Source: Halobacteriales archaeon QH_7_65_31 | GTDB lineage: Archaea; Halobacteriota; Halobacteria; Halobacteriales; Haloarculaceae | Direction: 5' to 3' | DNA: 64,000 bases | Assembly: GCA_003021785.1 (NCBI GenBank) | Contig: PXQU01000004.1 | Span: 143,363 to 207,362 of the forward strand | In this document: positions 33,199-42,335 of the stretch, piece by piece | Layout: the number at the start of each line of letters is the position of its first letter | Position numbering within the stretch: the stretch's first letter is position 1 | The notes under the pieces: model-generated | The model's database searches: none | What the model was told of the DNA's origin: nothing | The model's input: only the letters and a program-made list of their open reading frames with translations | Position numbers and translations under genes: made by a program

Positions 33199-34165
33199 CC
33201 GTCTCACCCCGCTCGTCCGACCGCTCGGCGTACTCCAGTAGCTCGACCGCGCGCGCACCGACCGCCCCCGAGGCCTCGAACGACTCCCCGCTCCGTGCCG
33301 CCTCGATGAACGACTCGACCTCCATCCGGAGCGGCTCGTAGCCGTCCACTTCGTAGGTCGTCTTCCCCTCGTCGCGCGCACGGAGCTGGCCGCCCTCCTT
33401 GACGACCGTCGCGTCGAACAGCGCCAGCTCGGTGTCGGCGAGGTAGTCGATGTACGCCGCCCGTTCCGTCCCGACGACGACCAGCTCACGGCGCTTCCCG
33501 AACGCCGGGACCTGCCAAGAGCTGTTGATGACGCCCGTCGTCTCGCCGTACTCCGCCACCACGGTCGCGGTCTCGTCGGTGTCGGGCCGGAGATGGCGGT
33601 TGAGCCGGCAGTAGAGCGAATCGGGCCGCTCGCCGAGCAGCCAGCCGTAGATATCGATATCGTGGACGGCGAGCGAGTGGAGCGTTCCCGCCGTCGCCCG
33701 CGGCGCGCGGAACGCGTACCGATCCGTCGAGAGATATCTGAGCCGGCCCAGCTCCCCGCGATCGACGCGTCGCTGGAGCGCGCGCAACGCCGGATGATAC
33801 CGGAAGATGTGGCCAACGCCGAGCGTCGCACCCGTCTCTTCGGCGGCGTCGACGATCGCCCACGCGTCCGCGGCCGTGAGCGCGAGCGGCTTCTCGACCA
33901 GACAGTCAATTCCTGACGCCAGCAGATCGGTCGCGATCTCTCGATGGGTCGGCGACGGCGTCGCGACGACCGCGGTGTCGACGTCGAGATCGGTGTGGTC
34001 GGTGACGTAGTCGACGCCGTAGTCGGTCGCGGTCGATCTCGCCCGCTCGCGGTCGGCGTCACAGACGACCAACTCGTCGATATCGCCCGCTTCGACCAGC
34101 TCCGCGCCGACGCGGACGTGGTTGCTCCCCCAGTAGCCGGTCCCGATGACGGCGTGGGTCGTCAT
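33164..34165 (-). CDS. Gfo/Idh/MocA family dehydrogenase (WbpB-like)
   Basis: 333 residues. NAD-binding start HAVIGTGYWGSNHVRVGAEL, VVATPSPTHREIA, the EKPLALT motif with catalytic Lys near 92, and HIFRYHPALRALQ then LAVHDIDIYGWLLG (His for catalysis near 175). In bacteria a relative (WbpB) oxidises C3 of UDP-GlcNAc-uronate before amination. Its start overlaps the stop of the aminotransferase gene (ATGA), so the two are coupled, as wbpB and wbpE functions would be. Confidence 0.87.
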   Translation of the reverse strand: MTTHAVIGTGYWGSNHVRVGAELVEAGDIDELVVCDADRERARSTATDYGVDYVTDHTDLDVDTAVVATPSPTHREIATDLLASGIDCLVEKPLALTAADAWAIVDAAEETGATLGVGHIFRYHPALRALQRRVDRGELGRLRYLSTDRYAFRAPRATAGTLHSLAVHDIDIYGWLLGERPDSLYCRLNRHLRPDTDETATVVAEYGETTGVINSSWQVPAFGKRRELVVVGTERAAYIDYLADTELALFDATVVKEGGQLRARDEGKTTYEVDGYEPLRMEVESFIEAARSGESFEASGAVGARAVELLEYAERSDERGETVTVGSVGSRRE

Positions 34166-35313
34166 TCGCTGTGTCCCGGGCCGCTGCGCTGGGTCTCGAC
34201 CTGCCCTGACTCGTCGGCGAACGCCTCGACGGCCGCACAGACGGTCTCGATTTCGGCATCGGTGAGTCGGGGATGCATCGGGAGTGAGACCGTCCGCGCA
34301 CAGTAGGCCGCCGCGACCGGCGTCTCCGCCGGCTCGACCCGCTCGCGAACCGCCGGCTGCTCCTGCACCGGGCGGTCGTAGTGGATTCCCGTCGCGACCC
34401 CGCGCTCATCGAGGAACGCGCGGAACGCCTTGCGCTCGCCGGTCGACACCTGCACGGGGTAGTGGTGATACACGTGCGTCGCGTCCTCGACCGTCGCGGG
34501 CGTCGCGACCGCCGGACAGTCACCGAGCCGCCGGTCGTACTGGCTGGCCGCCCGTCGCCGCCCCTCGATCCACTCCGGGAGCCGGGCCAGCTGCTCGTCG
34601 CCGACTGCGGCGTTGGTCTCGTCCAGCCGGTAGTTCAGCCCCAGTGCGACGTGCTCGCCCGTCTCGTCGCGACCGTGGTTGCGGAGCGCGCGAAGCTGTC
34701 GCGCGACCGCCTCGTCGTCCGTCGTGACCATCCCGCCGTCCCCCCCGACGGTCATGTTCTTCGTCGGATAGAAGGAGAAGCAGCCGACGTCACCCAGCCC
34801 ACCGACGGGGTCGCCGTCGAGGGTCGCGAGATGCGCCTGTGCCGCGTCCTCGATGACGAGCAGGTCGTTTCCGTCGGCGATATCGAGGATCTCGTCCATC
34901 GCGGCCGGCTGGCCGTGCATGTGGGTCACGGCGACGGCAGTCGGGTCGTCGCTCGCTTCGACCGCCGCGCGGAGCGCGTCCGGGTCCATCGTGTAGCGGT
35001 CGGGGTCGATATCGACGAACCGCGGTGTCGCTCCGAGTTCGAGCACGGGCGACACCGTCGCGAAGTAGGTGTGTCCGGGCACGAACACCGTGTCGCCGGG
35101 ACCGATCCCGAGCGCCTGCATCCCCAACAGGAGCGCGGCGGTCCCGTTCGAGACGCCGACGGCGTGGTCGGTTTCACAGGCCGCAGCGAAGTTGGCCTCG
35201 AACGTCTCACACTCGTCCCCCTTGACGTGACGGCCCGAGCGCAACACCGACTCCACCCGCTCGACCATCGCGTCGTCCATCGCAATATCCGTGAACGGAA
35301 CCGACTCTGGCAT
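34162..35313 (-). CDS. DegT/DnrJ/EryC1 sugar aminotransferase (WbpE-like)
   Basis: PLP enzyme of 383 residues (ATG 35313; the ORF start at 35352 lacks similarity). SNGTAALLLGMQALGIGPGD near 70, VIEDAAQAH near 160 (PLP ring Asp) and FSFYPTKNMTVGGDGGMVTT near 185 with the Schiff-base Lys, then LGLNYRLDETNAAVG. It transfers an amino group to a keto nucleotide sugar, probably the C3-keto product of the dehydrogenase encoded next to it. Divergent from the GT2 gene at 35397. Confidence 0.9.
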   Translation of the reverse strand: MPESVPFTDIAMDDAMVERVESVLRSGRHVKGDECETFEANFAAACETDHAVGVSNGTAALLLGMQALGIGPGDTVFVPGHTYFATVSPVLELGATPRFVDIDPDRYTMDPDALRAAVEASDDPTAVAVTHMHGQPAAMDEILDIADGNDLLVIEDAAQAHLATLDGDPVGGLGDVGCFSFYPTKNMTVGGDGGMVTTDDEAVARQLRALRNHGRDETGEHVALGLNYRLDETNAAVGDEQLARLPEWIEGRRRAASQYDRRLGDCPAVATPATVEDATHVYHHYPVQVSTGERKAFRAFLDERGVATGIHYDRPVQEQPAVRERVEPAETPVAAAYCARTVSLPMHPRLTDAEIETVCAAVEAFADESGQVETQRSGPGHSE

Positions 35314-35396
35314 ACGCGGAGTCGCGGAGCCACGACCGTAGCTCTGTCGCACTTCCGTCCGGAAGGCTTTCGCCCCCCGCTACCGCACTGCGCGGT

Positions 35397-36335
35397 ATGC
35401 CACTCGTCTCTGCGCTGATCCCGACGTACAACCGAGCCGACCGGGTCGGCGGCGCAATCGAGAGTGTGCTCGCACAGAGCCACGACGAGATCGAGGCCGT
35501 CGTCGTCAACGACGGGTCGACCGACGAGACGCGAGAGACGCTCGAAGCGTACGCTGACGACGACCGGGTTCGCGTCCGGCACAACGACGAGAACCGCGGT
35601 ATCGCCGCCACGTTCGACCGCGCCGCCGCCGTCGCCGACGGCGAGTATCTCGGCATCCTCGGTGACGACGACCGCTGGCGACCAGAGAAGACCAGTCGCC
35701 AGCTCGACCGGTTCGCCCAGCTCGACGACGAGTATGGTCTCGTCTACGCCGGCGGGACCAGAGTCGACGACGACGGGACCGTCCTCACCGAGGTCCGTCC
35801 GACGGTCCACGGCGACTGCTACCCCGAGATCCTCACGGAGTTCCCGCTCGCGCCCCACTCCAGTCATCTCATCCGCGCATCGTGTCTCGAACAGGTCGGC
35901 GGGTTCGACACCGACTTTCCAGCGGCCGTCGACTGGGAAGTGAACATCCGGCTCGCCCGCGAGTTCCGTGTCGCGTACGTAGACGAGATTCTCGTCGATC
36001 GGCAGTTCCACGGGGACAACGTCTCCGGCGGCGCGCTCACGGGTGACCCGGCGTATCAGGTCGCCGCCCGCGACCGCATCCGACGGGCGTTTCGCGAGGA
36101 GCTTCGGGCGCATCCAAAGATCGAACGTCGGTTCGCCGCCGCCCACGAGAAACACCGGGGACGGGTCGCCGTCGGTGATCGCGACCGTCGTCGCGCGACC
36201 GCACACTTCCTCGCGGCGTCGTTGCTCGCCCCGACCGTCGAGCATCTCGGCTCGCTCGCGACCGCCGCGGTCCATCCTCGGCTCTACGACGCACTCGCCG
36301 GTCGGGAGACCTCGCCGGCGGAGGTGCTCGGATGA
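35397..36335 (+). CDS. Glycosyltransferase family 2
   Basis: 312 residues. VSALIPTYNRADRVGGAIES, VVVNDGSTDET and the DxD region GILGDDDRWRPEKTSRQ near 85. Followed by a ~100-residue tail. Its stop overlaps the start of the UDP-sugar dehydrogenase by four bases, so this is one operon. Confidence 0.92.
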   Translation: MPLVSALIPTYNRADRVGGAIESVLAQSHDEIEAVVVNDGSTDETRETLEAYADDDRVRVRHNDENRGIAATFDRAAAVADGEYLGILGDDDRWRPEKTSRQLDRFAQLDDEYGLVYAGGTRVDDDGTVLTEVRPTVHGDCYPEILTEFPLAPHSSHLIRASCLEQVGGFDTDFPAAVDWEVNIRLAREFRVAYVDEILVDRQFHGDNVSGGALTGDPAYQVAARDRIRRAFREELRAHPKIERRFAAAHEKHRGRVAVGDRDRRRATAHFLAASLLAPTVEHLGSLATAAVHPRLYDALAGRETSPAEVLG

Positions 36336-37561
36336 AGACCGTCGTCGTCGGACTGGGCCACATCGGACTCCCGACCGCCCTCCTGCTCGCCCAACAGCAC
36401 GAGGTGGTCGGCGTCGATACCGACGAGACGCGCGTTCGGACGCTCGCCGACGGCGATCTCCTGCTGGACGAACCCGGGCTCGACGCGCTGTACGCCGAGG
36501 TCGCAGACCGATTCACCGCGACGACGGCGATGGAGCCGGCCGACGCGTACGTGATCACCGTGCCGACGCCGCTCGACCAGCAGGAGAACGTCGCCGACCT
36601 CCGGCACGTCCGTGCGGCCGTGGAATCCGTCGCCGAAGTAGTCTCGTCCGGAGAGCTGGTCGTGGTCGAATCGACCGTACCGCCGGGCACGTCAGAACGG
36701 CTCGTCCAGCCGATTCTGGCAGACGCCGCGACCGATATCGCCTACGCCCACTGCCCCGAGCGGGCCATCCCCGAGCGGACGCTGGCGGAGATGACGACGA
36801 ACGACCGCGTCGTCGGCACGAACGGACAGGCAACGGAAGCGATTCGCGATCTCTACGCGTTCACCGACGGCACGCTCCATCTGACGGACCCGCGGACGGC
36901 GGAGTTCGTCAAGCTGGCCGAGAACACCTCTCGCGACGTGGAAATCGCGCTCGCCAACGAGTTCGCCAAGCTGGCCGACGGTATCGGCGTCGACGTTCAC
37001 GAAGCCATCGAGATAGCCAACGAACACCCGCGGGTCGATATCCTCGATCCCGGTCCGGGGGTCGGCGGCCACTGTATCACCACCGATCCGTGGTTCCTCA
37101 CCGGAGCCGGCTCGGAGGCGCGGCTCGTCCCGCTGGCGCGTGATATCAACGACGGGATGCCCGACCACGTGCTCGGGCTGGTGCGCGAGCAGGTCGCGCA
37201 CGTCCGTCGCCCGCGGGTCGCTGTCCTCGGCGTCGCCTACAAGGGGAACGTGAGCGACACCCGCGAGACCCCCGCCGGACGGTTCATCCGCCGCGCCGAG
37301 AACGCCGGCTACGAGGTGTCCGTCCACGATCCGCACGTCGAACGCTACGACGAGCCGCTGCTCGACCGCGCGACCGCATTGGAGGGGACAGACTGTGCGG
37401 TCGTGCTCACCGATCACGACGAGTTCCGCGAGCTGTCGCCGGCGACGTTCGACGGGATGCGAACCCGGACGATCGTCGATACGCGCAATCTCCTCGCACA
37501 CGATACGCTCCGCGAGGCCGGCATCGAGGTGTCCGTCCTCGGTGACGGGACACAAGGCTAG
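36332..37561 (+). CDS. UDP-N-acetylhexosamine 6-dehydrogenase (WecC/WbpA type)
   Basis: 409 residues; oxidises UDP-GlcNAc or UDP-ManNAc to the uronic acid with two NAD. VVVGLGHIGLPTALLLAQQ at the N-terminus, ESTVPPGTSE, AHCPERAIPERTLAEM, KLAENTSRDVEIALANEFAK, then the catalytic Cys motif PGPGVGGHCITTDPWFL near 245. GGHCI with DPWF marks the HexNAc group, whereas GGSCFPKD marks UDP-glucose dehydrogenase (see 46986). In the proposed pathway this would give the UDP-GlcNAc-uronate used by the WbpB-like enzyme. Confidence 0.87.
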   Translation: MKTVVVGLGHIGLPTALLLAQQHEVVGVDTDETRVRTLADGDLLLDEPGLDALYAEVADRFTATTAMEPADAYVITVPTPLDQQENVADLRHVRAAVESVAEVVSSGELVVVESTVPPGTSERLVQPILADAATDIAYAHCPERAIPERTLAEMTTNDRVVGTNGQATEAIRDLYAFTDGTLHLTDPRTAEFVKLAENTSRDVEIALANEFAKLADGIGVDVHEAIEIANEHPRVDILDPGPGVGGHCITTDPWFLTGAGSEARLVPLARDINDGMPDHVLGLVREQVAHVRRPRVAVLGVAYKGNVSDTRETPAGRFIRRAENAGYEVSVHDPHVERYDEPLLDRATALEGTDCAVVLTDHDEFRELSPATFDGMRTRTIVDTRNLLAHDTLREAGIEVSVLGDGTQG

Positions 37562-37586
37562 TTAGGGTCGCAGTCGCAGGCGAGAT

Positions 37587-38597
37587 ATGAGCGACGACGC
37601 CGACCCACTCCACCGGATTATCGCCCGAAAAGTGCGCGACAACGGGCTACATCCGCGCTGGTGGGTGACGAACGCCTACCCGTGGGCACGCCGTCGACTT
37701 CGCGATGCCGCGTTCCGCAGGCTGATGGCCCTTCGGCGTCGCGACGCCTTCGACCACTACGAGGCCGAATGGGACAATCTCGTTATTCTCGACGCCTGTC
37801 GGTACGACCTCTTCGCCTCGACTCACGATCTGCCGGGCGAACTCGAACAGCGCCACTCGAAGGGGTCGGCTACCGCCGAGTGGCTGCGCCGCCATTTCGC
37901 CGACCGCGACGCCCACGATACCGTCTACGTGACGGCCAACCCGATGTACCGTGCGACCGAGTGGGTCGGTGCGGACCTCTCGGAGACGTTCCACGACGTA
38001 ATCGACCTGACGGAAGGCGCGTTCGTCGAGGACGGTACGACGATGCCGTACACCGTCGCCGCCGCCGCTGTGTGGGCCGCCGAGACGTATCCGAACAAGC
38101 GACTGCTCGTCCATTTCATGCAGCCACATCACCCCTTCGTCAGTCGGTTCGCCCGCGAGCACGACCTACTCGACCCGGAGATGCGACTCCGGCAGTTCGT
38201 CACCGAGGGGGAGACGCGAACGGAGACCCGCGCGTGGCGCGAGTGGGGTCGACAGGTCGACACAGGTGACCTCCCCATCGAGACGTTGTGGCGCGCCTAC
38301 CGTGACAACCTCACGCTCGCACTCCCTGCCGTCCACGACCTACTGGACGCGTTCGAGGGACGAACCGTCGTGACGAGTGATCACGGTAATATGCTCGGTG
38401 AGCGCGCCACTCCGTTTGCGGAGACTGTTTGGGGGCATCCCCAGGAGTACCAGACGCCCGAACTCGTCGATGTGCCGTGGCTCGTCACGAATCCCAGTGT
38501 CCCGACCCGAGCGACGACTGCAGACCCACCTATCGACCGTCTCGACCGCGACGATGACGAGCTATCCGACCGGCTCTCCGCTCTCGGCTACGCTTGA
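37587..38597 (+). CDS. Alkaline-phosphatase-superfamily / sulfatase-like protein
   Basis: 336 residues, no signal peptide. LVILDACRYDLFASTHDLPG near 68 and TVVTSDHGNMLGER near 262 are the two metal-site regions of this haloarchaeal branch. The classical Cys/Ser-x-Pro-x-Arg sulfatase site is absent, and DACRYD takes its place. Genes like this are often found in archaeal glycan clusters, where transfer or removal of a charged group is suspected. It starts 26 bases after the dehydrogenase and likely shares its operon. Confidence 0.75.
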   Translation: MSDDADPLHRIIARKVRDNGLHPRWWVTNAYPWARRRLRDAAFRRLMALRRRDAFDHYEAEWDNLVILDACRYDLFASTHDLPGELEQRHSKGSATAEWLRRHFADRDAHDTVYVTANPMYRATEWVGADLSETFHDVIDLTEGAFVEDGTTMPYTVAAAAVWAAETYPNKRLLVHFMQPHHPFVSRFAREHDLLDPEMRLRQFVTEGETRTETRAWREWGRQVDTGDLPIETLWRAYRDNLTLALPAVHDLLDAFEGRTVVTSDHGNMLGERATPFAETVWGHPQEYQTPELVDVPWLVTNPSVPTRATTADPPIDRLDRDDDELSDRLSALGYA

Positions 38598-38700
38598 GCG
38601 AGTCGTCGTCGCCCGACAGCAGCACTGGCGACGAACACGGCAGGATTTAATCGACGGCTGTCGAACCGGGAGACGTGCTCACTGACGACCACTGGGGGAA

Positions 38701-40146
38701 ATGGTCGAACTCGTAGACCGCGCGGCCCGCGGTGGGCTGTGGGCGGCCGGCGAGACCGCACTCGTTCGCGGACTGGAGCTGCTGCGGTACGTCGCCATCG
38801 CCCGCCTGCTCGTGCCGAGCCAGATCGGGCTGTTCACGTTCGGCGTGCTCACGCTCTCGGCCGTCAAGCGGTTCTCGAATCTGGGAACCGACGCCGCCAT
38901 TATCTCACAGGACGGCGATCTCGACCGTCAGCTCGACGCTGCATTCACGCTCCAGATCGCTCGCTCGCTTCTGCTCGCCGGACTGCTCTACGCCGCCGCG
39001 CCGATTCCGGCGGCCGTCTTCGGTGACGAATCGGTCGTCCGACTGGTCCGACTCATCGCCGTGATTCCGCTCATCGACACGGTCGAGAATCCGGCGACCG
39101 TCGTCTTCGAGAAGGAGCTGAACTTCCGTCGCCGGTCGCTGTTCCGGCTATCGGGCGTGCTCGCGAACACCGTCGTCTCGGTCACACTCGCCTATCGGCT
39201 CCAGTCGGTCGACGCGCTGATCGCCGGCGTCGTCGCCGGCGCGGCTGTCCACACCGTCGTCTCGCATCTGCTCACCGCCCACAGCCCGCGGCCCTCCCTC
39301 GACATCGCACAGATGCGGACGCTGTTCGACTACGGCAAGTGGCTCACGGGTAGCTCTATCATCTCGTGGATCTACCGCGAGGGCGACGACGCGCTCGTCG
39401 GAGCCGTCGTCGGAAGCGCCGGACTCGCCTACTACCGGAACGCGTTCCAGTTCGGGCAGGCCCCGCAGTCTGAGCTGACCGGCGTCATCAGCGAGGTGGC
39501 GTTTCCGACCTACGCCGAGGTGAGCGACGATCTGCACGCGGTGCTGGTCGGCTACCGATGGACGCTCGGAGTCGCGGTGACGGCGGTGTTTCCGGCCGCG
39601 GTCGGCACGGCCCTCGTCGCCCCGCTGTTCGTCCCCGTCGCGCTCGGGCAGGGGTGGGGACCGACGGTTCGCCCGCTGCAGATCATCGCGCTCGCCGCCG
39701 CCGGCCACGCCGTCACGGCGACCGCCAGCTCGCTCTGGCAGGCGCTCGATCGCCCGGACCTGTACACCAAAACCGAGACGCTCTCGATGGCCGTGCTCTT
39801 CGTGACGGCTGTACCGGCAACGCTCGAATACGGCGTCGTCGGCACGGCCACCGCGGTCACTGTGACCGCCGTTCTCGTCGCTCCCGTCCGGATACTGCTC
39901 GTTTCGCGACTGCTCGATACGTCGGTCACCCCCCTGCTGACACCGCTTGCCGGGCCGGCACTCGCGACCGCTCTGATGACGGCGGCCGTCGCGCCGACGG
40001 TGACGACGCTTCCGTCGACGCTTCCCGGTCTGCTCGGGAGCATCGCCGTCGGTGTCCTCGTCTACGCGACCGCCCTCGTCGCACTCGACCGGACGCGGCT
40101 CGACACGCTCGCTCCCGTTCGCGAGCTGCTCGACGCGCTCAGGTGA
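38701..40146 (+). CDS. Polysaccharide flippase (Wzx-like, MOP superfamily)
   Basis: 481 residues, about 12-14 spans, N-terminus RAARGGLWAAGETALVRGLE then LRYVAIARLLVPSQIGLFTF as in Wzx/AglR-type proteins. VVFEKELNFRRRSLFRLSGV and AYYRNAFQFGQAPQSEL are typical loops. It would move a lipid-linked sugar chain across the membrane. It converges on the GT4 gene with an eight-base overlap. Confidence 0.88.
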   Translation: MVELVDRAARGGLWAAGETALVRGLELLRYVAIARLLVPSQIGLFTFGVLTLSAVKRFSNLGTDAAIISQDGDLDRQLDAAFTLQIARSLLLAGLLYAAAPIPAAVFGDESVVRLVRLIAVIPLIDTVENPATVVFEKELNFRRRSLFRLSGVLANTVVSVTLAYRLQSVDALIAGVVAGAAVHTVVSHLLTAHSPRPSLDIAQMRTLFDYGKWLTGSSIISWIYREGDDALVGAVVGSAGLAYYRNAFQFGQAPQSELTGVISEVAFPTYAEVSDDLHAVLVGYRWTLGVAVTAVFPAAVGTALVAPLFVPVALGQGWGPTVRPLQIIALAAAGHAVTATASSLWQALDRPDLYTKTETLSMAVLFVTAVPATLEYGVVGTATAVTVTAVLVAPVRILLVSRLLDTSVTPLLTPLAGPALATALMTAAVAPTVTTLPSTLPGLLGSIAVGVLVYATALVALDRTRLDTLAPVRELLDALR

Positions 40147-41302
40147 GCAGTCCCAGCTCGCGAAGCCGACGCTCCTTCCCGTCACAGAACGACTGCCACG
40201 TCGGTACGGCCTCTTGATTCGGTCGCTCGTCGCTGTCGAGCCGCGTCGCGACGGCGTCGGCCCACCGCTCCGGCCCCGGCTCCGCGACCGAAACGGCCGG
40301 CTCCGGAGCGAGTAGCTCCTTCGCGTAGGTGTCCGTCGCGAGGACGACCGGCGTGTCGGCCCCGTACGCCTCCAACGGCGACAGCCCGTACGACATCCAC
40401 GCCGAGCAGCCGAAGCTATCCGCGCCGGCGTAGTAGCCCGGAAGCTCGTCGTCGGCGACGTAGCCGGCGAACTCGACTCGCTCCTCGACGCCGACGGTGG
40501 CGACGACCTCGCGCAGTCGGTTCTCGTCCGGGCCGGTCCCGCAGACGGTGAGTGACACGTCGTAGCCGCGGTCGGCCAACAGCTTCGTCGCCCGGATCTG
40601 CGTCTCGATGCGCTTGCGCGGGTCGAGCCGGCGCACCGACAGCAGATCGTACTCGCGCTCGGAGAGCGCTCGCGGCTCGTGGTCGCCACGCCACCCCGCA
40701 TCGACACCCGGCCGGACGACGGTGCTGTCGACGTCGTACAGTCCGTCGAGCTCACGCGCGACTCGCCGTGAGCCGGTGAAGACGGTCGCCGCCCACCGAA
40801 GCCCGTAGCCCCGGACGCGTTCGCCAACGCCGGCCCACAGTCGCTGGCGCGCCGATAGCGACGGCGGGTCGTGGAACGTCTGGTGGCCAGGGACCTCACC
40901 GACGAGCCGCTCGTACGCCGGCGTTCCGACGTGCGGGACGAGCCGCGGATCGTCCGGAAACCAGAGCACGGAGCCGTGGACGTGTGGCGCGTACGGCGCG
41001 TCGAGCAGTCCGGCACAGACGCTCACCTCCTCGGTCGCGTAATGCGACAGGACGAGATCGGGGTCGCGCTCGGCGAGCAGCGGGTAGAGCCGCCGGACGC
41101 CGCGCCACCCCTTCTGCGGGCGACCGTACGCCACCGTCTCGACCGCGTCCGGGAGCGTCTCTGCCACGTAGTCGGCGTCGTACGCCGGGGCGAGCACCGT
41201 CACCTCGTGCTCGCGGGCGAAGTGACTGCTCTCCTCGACACAGAGCCGCTCTGCGCCGCCCGGGGGTGCGAGCGTGAGACCGAAGACGACACAGATTTGC
41301 AT
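40139..41302 (-). CDS. Glycosyltransferase family 4
   Basis: 387 residues from ATG 41302 (MQICVVFGLTLAPPGGAERL). The 631-residue track ORF is longer only because it runs antiparallel through the GT2 gene upstream. GT-B donor features: SVRRLDPRKRIETQIRATKL, VCGTGPDENRL, EFAGYVADDELPGYY and SYGLSPLEAYGADTPVVLA. Separated by 73 bases from the GT2 on the same strand. Confidence 0.9.
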   Translation of the reverse strand: MQICVVFGLTLAPPGGAERLCVEESSHFAREHEVTVLAPAYDADYVAETLPDAVETVAYGRPQKGWRGVRRLYPLLAERDPDLVLSHYATEEVSVCAGLLDAPYAPHVHGSVLWFPDDPRLVPHVGTPAYERLVGEVPGHQTFHDPPSLSARQRLWAGVGERVRGYGLRWAATVFTGSRRVARELDGLYDVDSTVVRPGVDAGWRGDHEPRALSEREYDLLSVRRLDPRKRIETQIRATKLLADRGYDVSLTVCGTGPDENRLREVVATVGVEERVEFAGYVADDELPGYYAGADSFGCSAWMSYGLSPLEAYGADTPVVLATDTYAKELLAPEPAVSVAEPGPERWADAVATRLDSDERPNQEAVPTWQSFCDGKERRLRELGLLT

Positions 41303-41375
41303 AGCTGGCGAACGCGACGGCCGGAGAAAGCAGTTTCGTCCGACTACGGCAGGCGAACCGAGAGAGACTGGCCGG

Positions 41376-42254
41376 TTACTGCAACCGGACAGTGAGATGC
41401 TCGCTCGCACGGTAACAGCGCCAGCCGCCGAGTGCAGCGACGAGCGGGACGGCCCGTGCCGGCGTCGGCTGTGTCCGGAACGCGCGCCAGAACTCGCCGA
41501 GTGCCGCACGGCGTTCCCCTGCCCGGAGCAGTTGTGCGCCAGCCACGCGGGCGGTGTCGGCGATCGCCCGTCGTCGCGCCGTCGGATACTGCTCGTAGCA
41601 GTCGGCGTACTCCTCGATGATGTCGCGCCGCCCCTCGACGAGTCCCGTCGACTTCCCGCGGGAGTCCGGCTCGACCGCGCGGGTGACGAGCAGCTCGTCC
41701 ACGGCGTCGAAGCGCGTCTCGCGGGCCAGCTCGATGATGAGACCGAGATCGTCCCCGCCGGGGCGGTCGGCCAGCGGGAGTAGCGACCGAAGCAGCTCAC
41801 CCTCCACGAGCAGCGTCGAGGTGAGACACGGCGAGGCGTCGAACGCGAGGGCGGTATCGAGCATCGCTCCGTCGGCGTGCGGGTAGCGCTCGTCGCCGTT
41901 CTCGAAGCGGAAGCCGCAGAAGCCGACGCGGGCGTCGCTCGCGCGGAGGGAGTCCATCCCGCGCTCGATGCGCTCCGGGTGAAGCCGATCGTCGTCGTCG
42001 AGCAGATGGACGTAGTGTCCCTCGGCGTGCTCAATACCGACGGTGCGGGCGGGGTTTCCCCCGCGGTTCTCGTCGAGCGCGAGATACGTCACGGCGGGCC
42101 GATCGGCGACCGGGGCGGCGTGGCCCTCACCGGAGTCGTCGACGACGACACACTCCACGTCGGGATACGTCTGTGCCTGAACGCTCTCGATGCTCTCGAC
42201 GAGCCGCTCGTTGCGGTAGTGCGTCGGAATGACGACGGAGACGAGCGGCGGCAT
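41376..42254 (-). CDS. Glycosyltransferase family 2
   Basis: 292 residues. PLVSVVIPTHYRNERLVESI, VVVDDSGEG and the DxD region HLLDDDDRLHPERI near 88. Together with the GT4 downstream it forms a leftward pair. Confidence 0.9.
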   Translation of the reverse strand: MPPLVSVVIPTHYRNERLVESIESVQAQTYPDVECVVVDDSGEGHAAPVADRPAVTYLALDENRGGNPARTVGIEHAEGHYVHLLDDDDRLHPERIERGMDSLRASDARVGFCGFRFENGDERYPHADGAMLDTALAFDASPCLTSTLLVEGELLRSLLPLADRPGGDDLGLIIELARETRFDAVDELLVTRAVEPDSRGKSTGLVEGRRDIIEEYADCYEQYPTARRRAIADTARVAGAQLLRAGERRAALGEFWRAFRTQPTPARAVPLVAALGGWRCYRASEHLTVRLQ

Positions 42255-42335
42255 ACCTGCTGTTCACGCCCGGGCGTCGAATGCGTTTCGACCGCCAGCC
42301 GGAAGGCTGATTTGACGACTCACAGTGTAGTCGGT

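Noticed and set aside
34381-35418. Plus-strand ORF of 345 aa
   Set aside because: Antisense to the DegT aminotransferase, whose PLP motifs are clear on the minus strand.
39148-41016. Minus-strand ORF of 622 aa
   Set aside because: Low-complexity Arg/Ser/Thr-rich shadow of the flippase and GT4 genes.
41300-42034. N-terminal part of the minus-strand 631-aa ORF
   Set aside because: It overlaps the GT2 gene in another frame; the GT4 family begins at ATG 41302.
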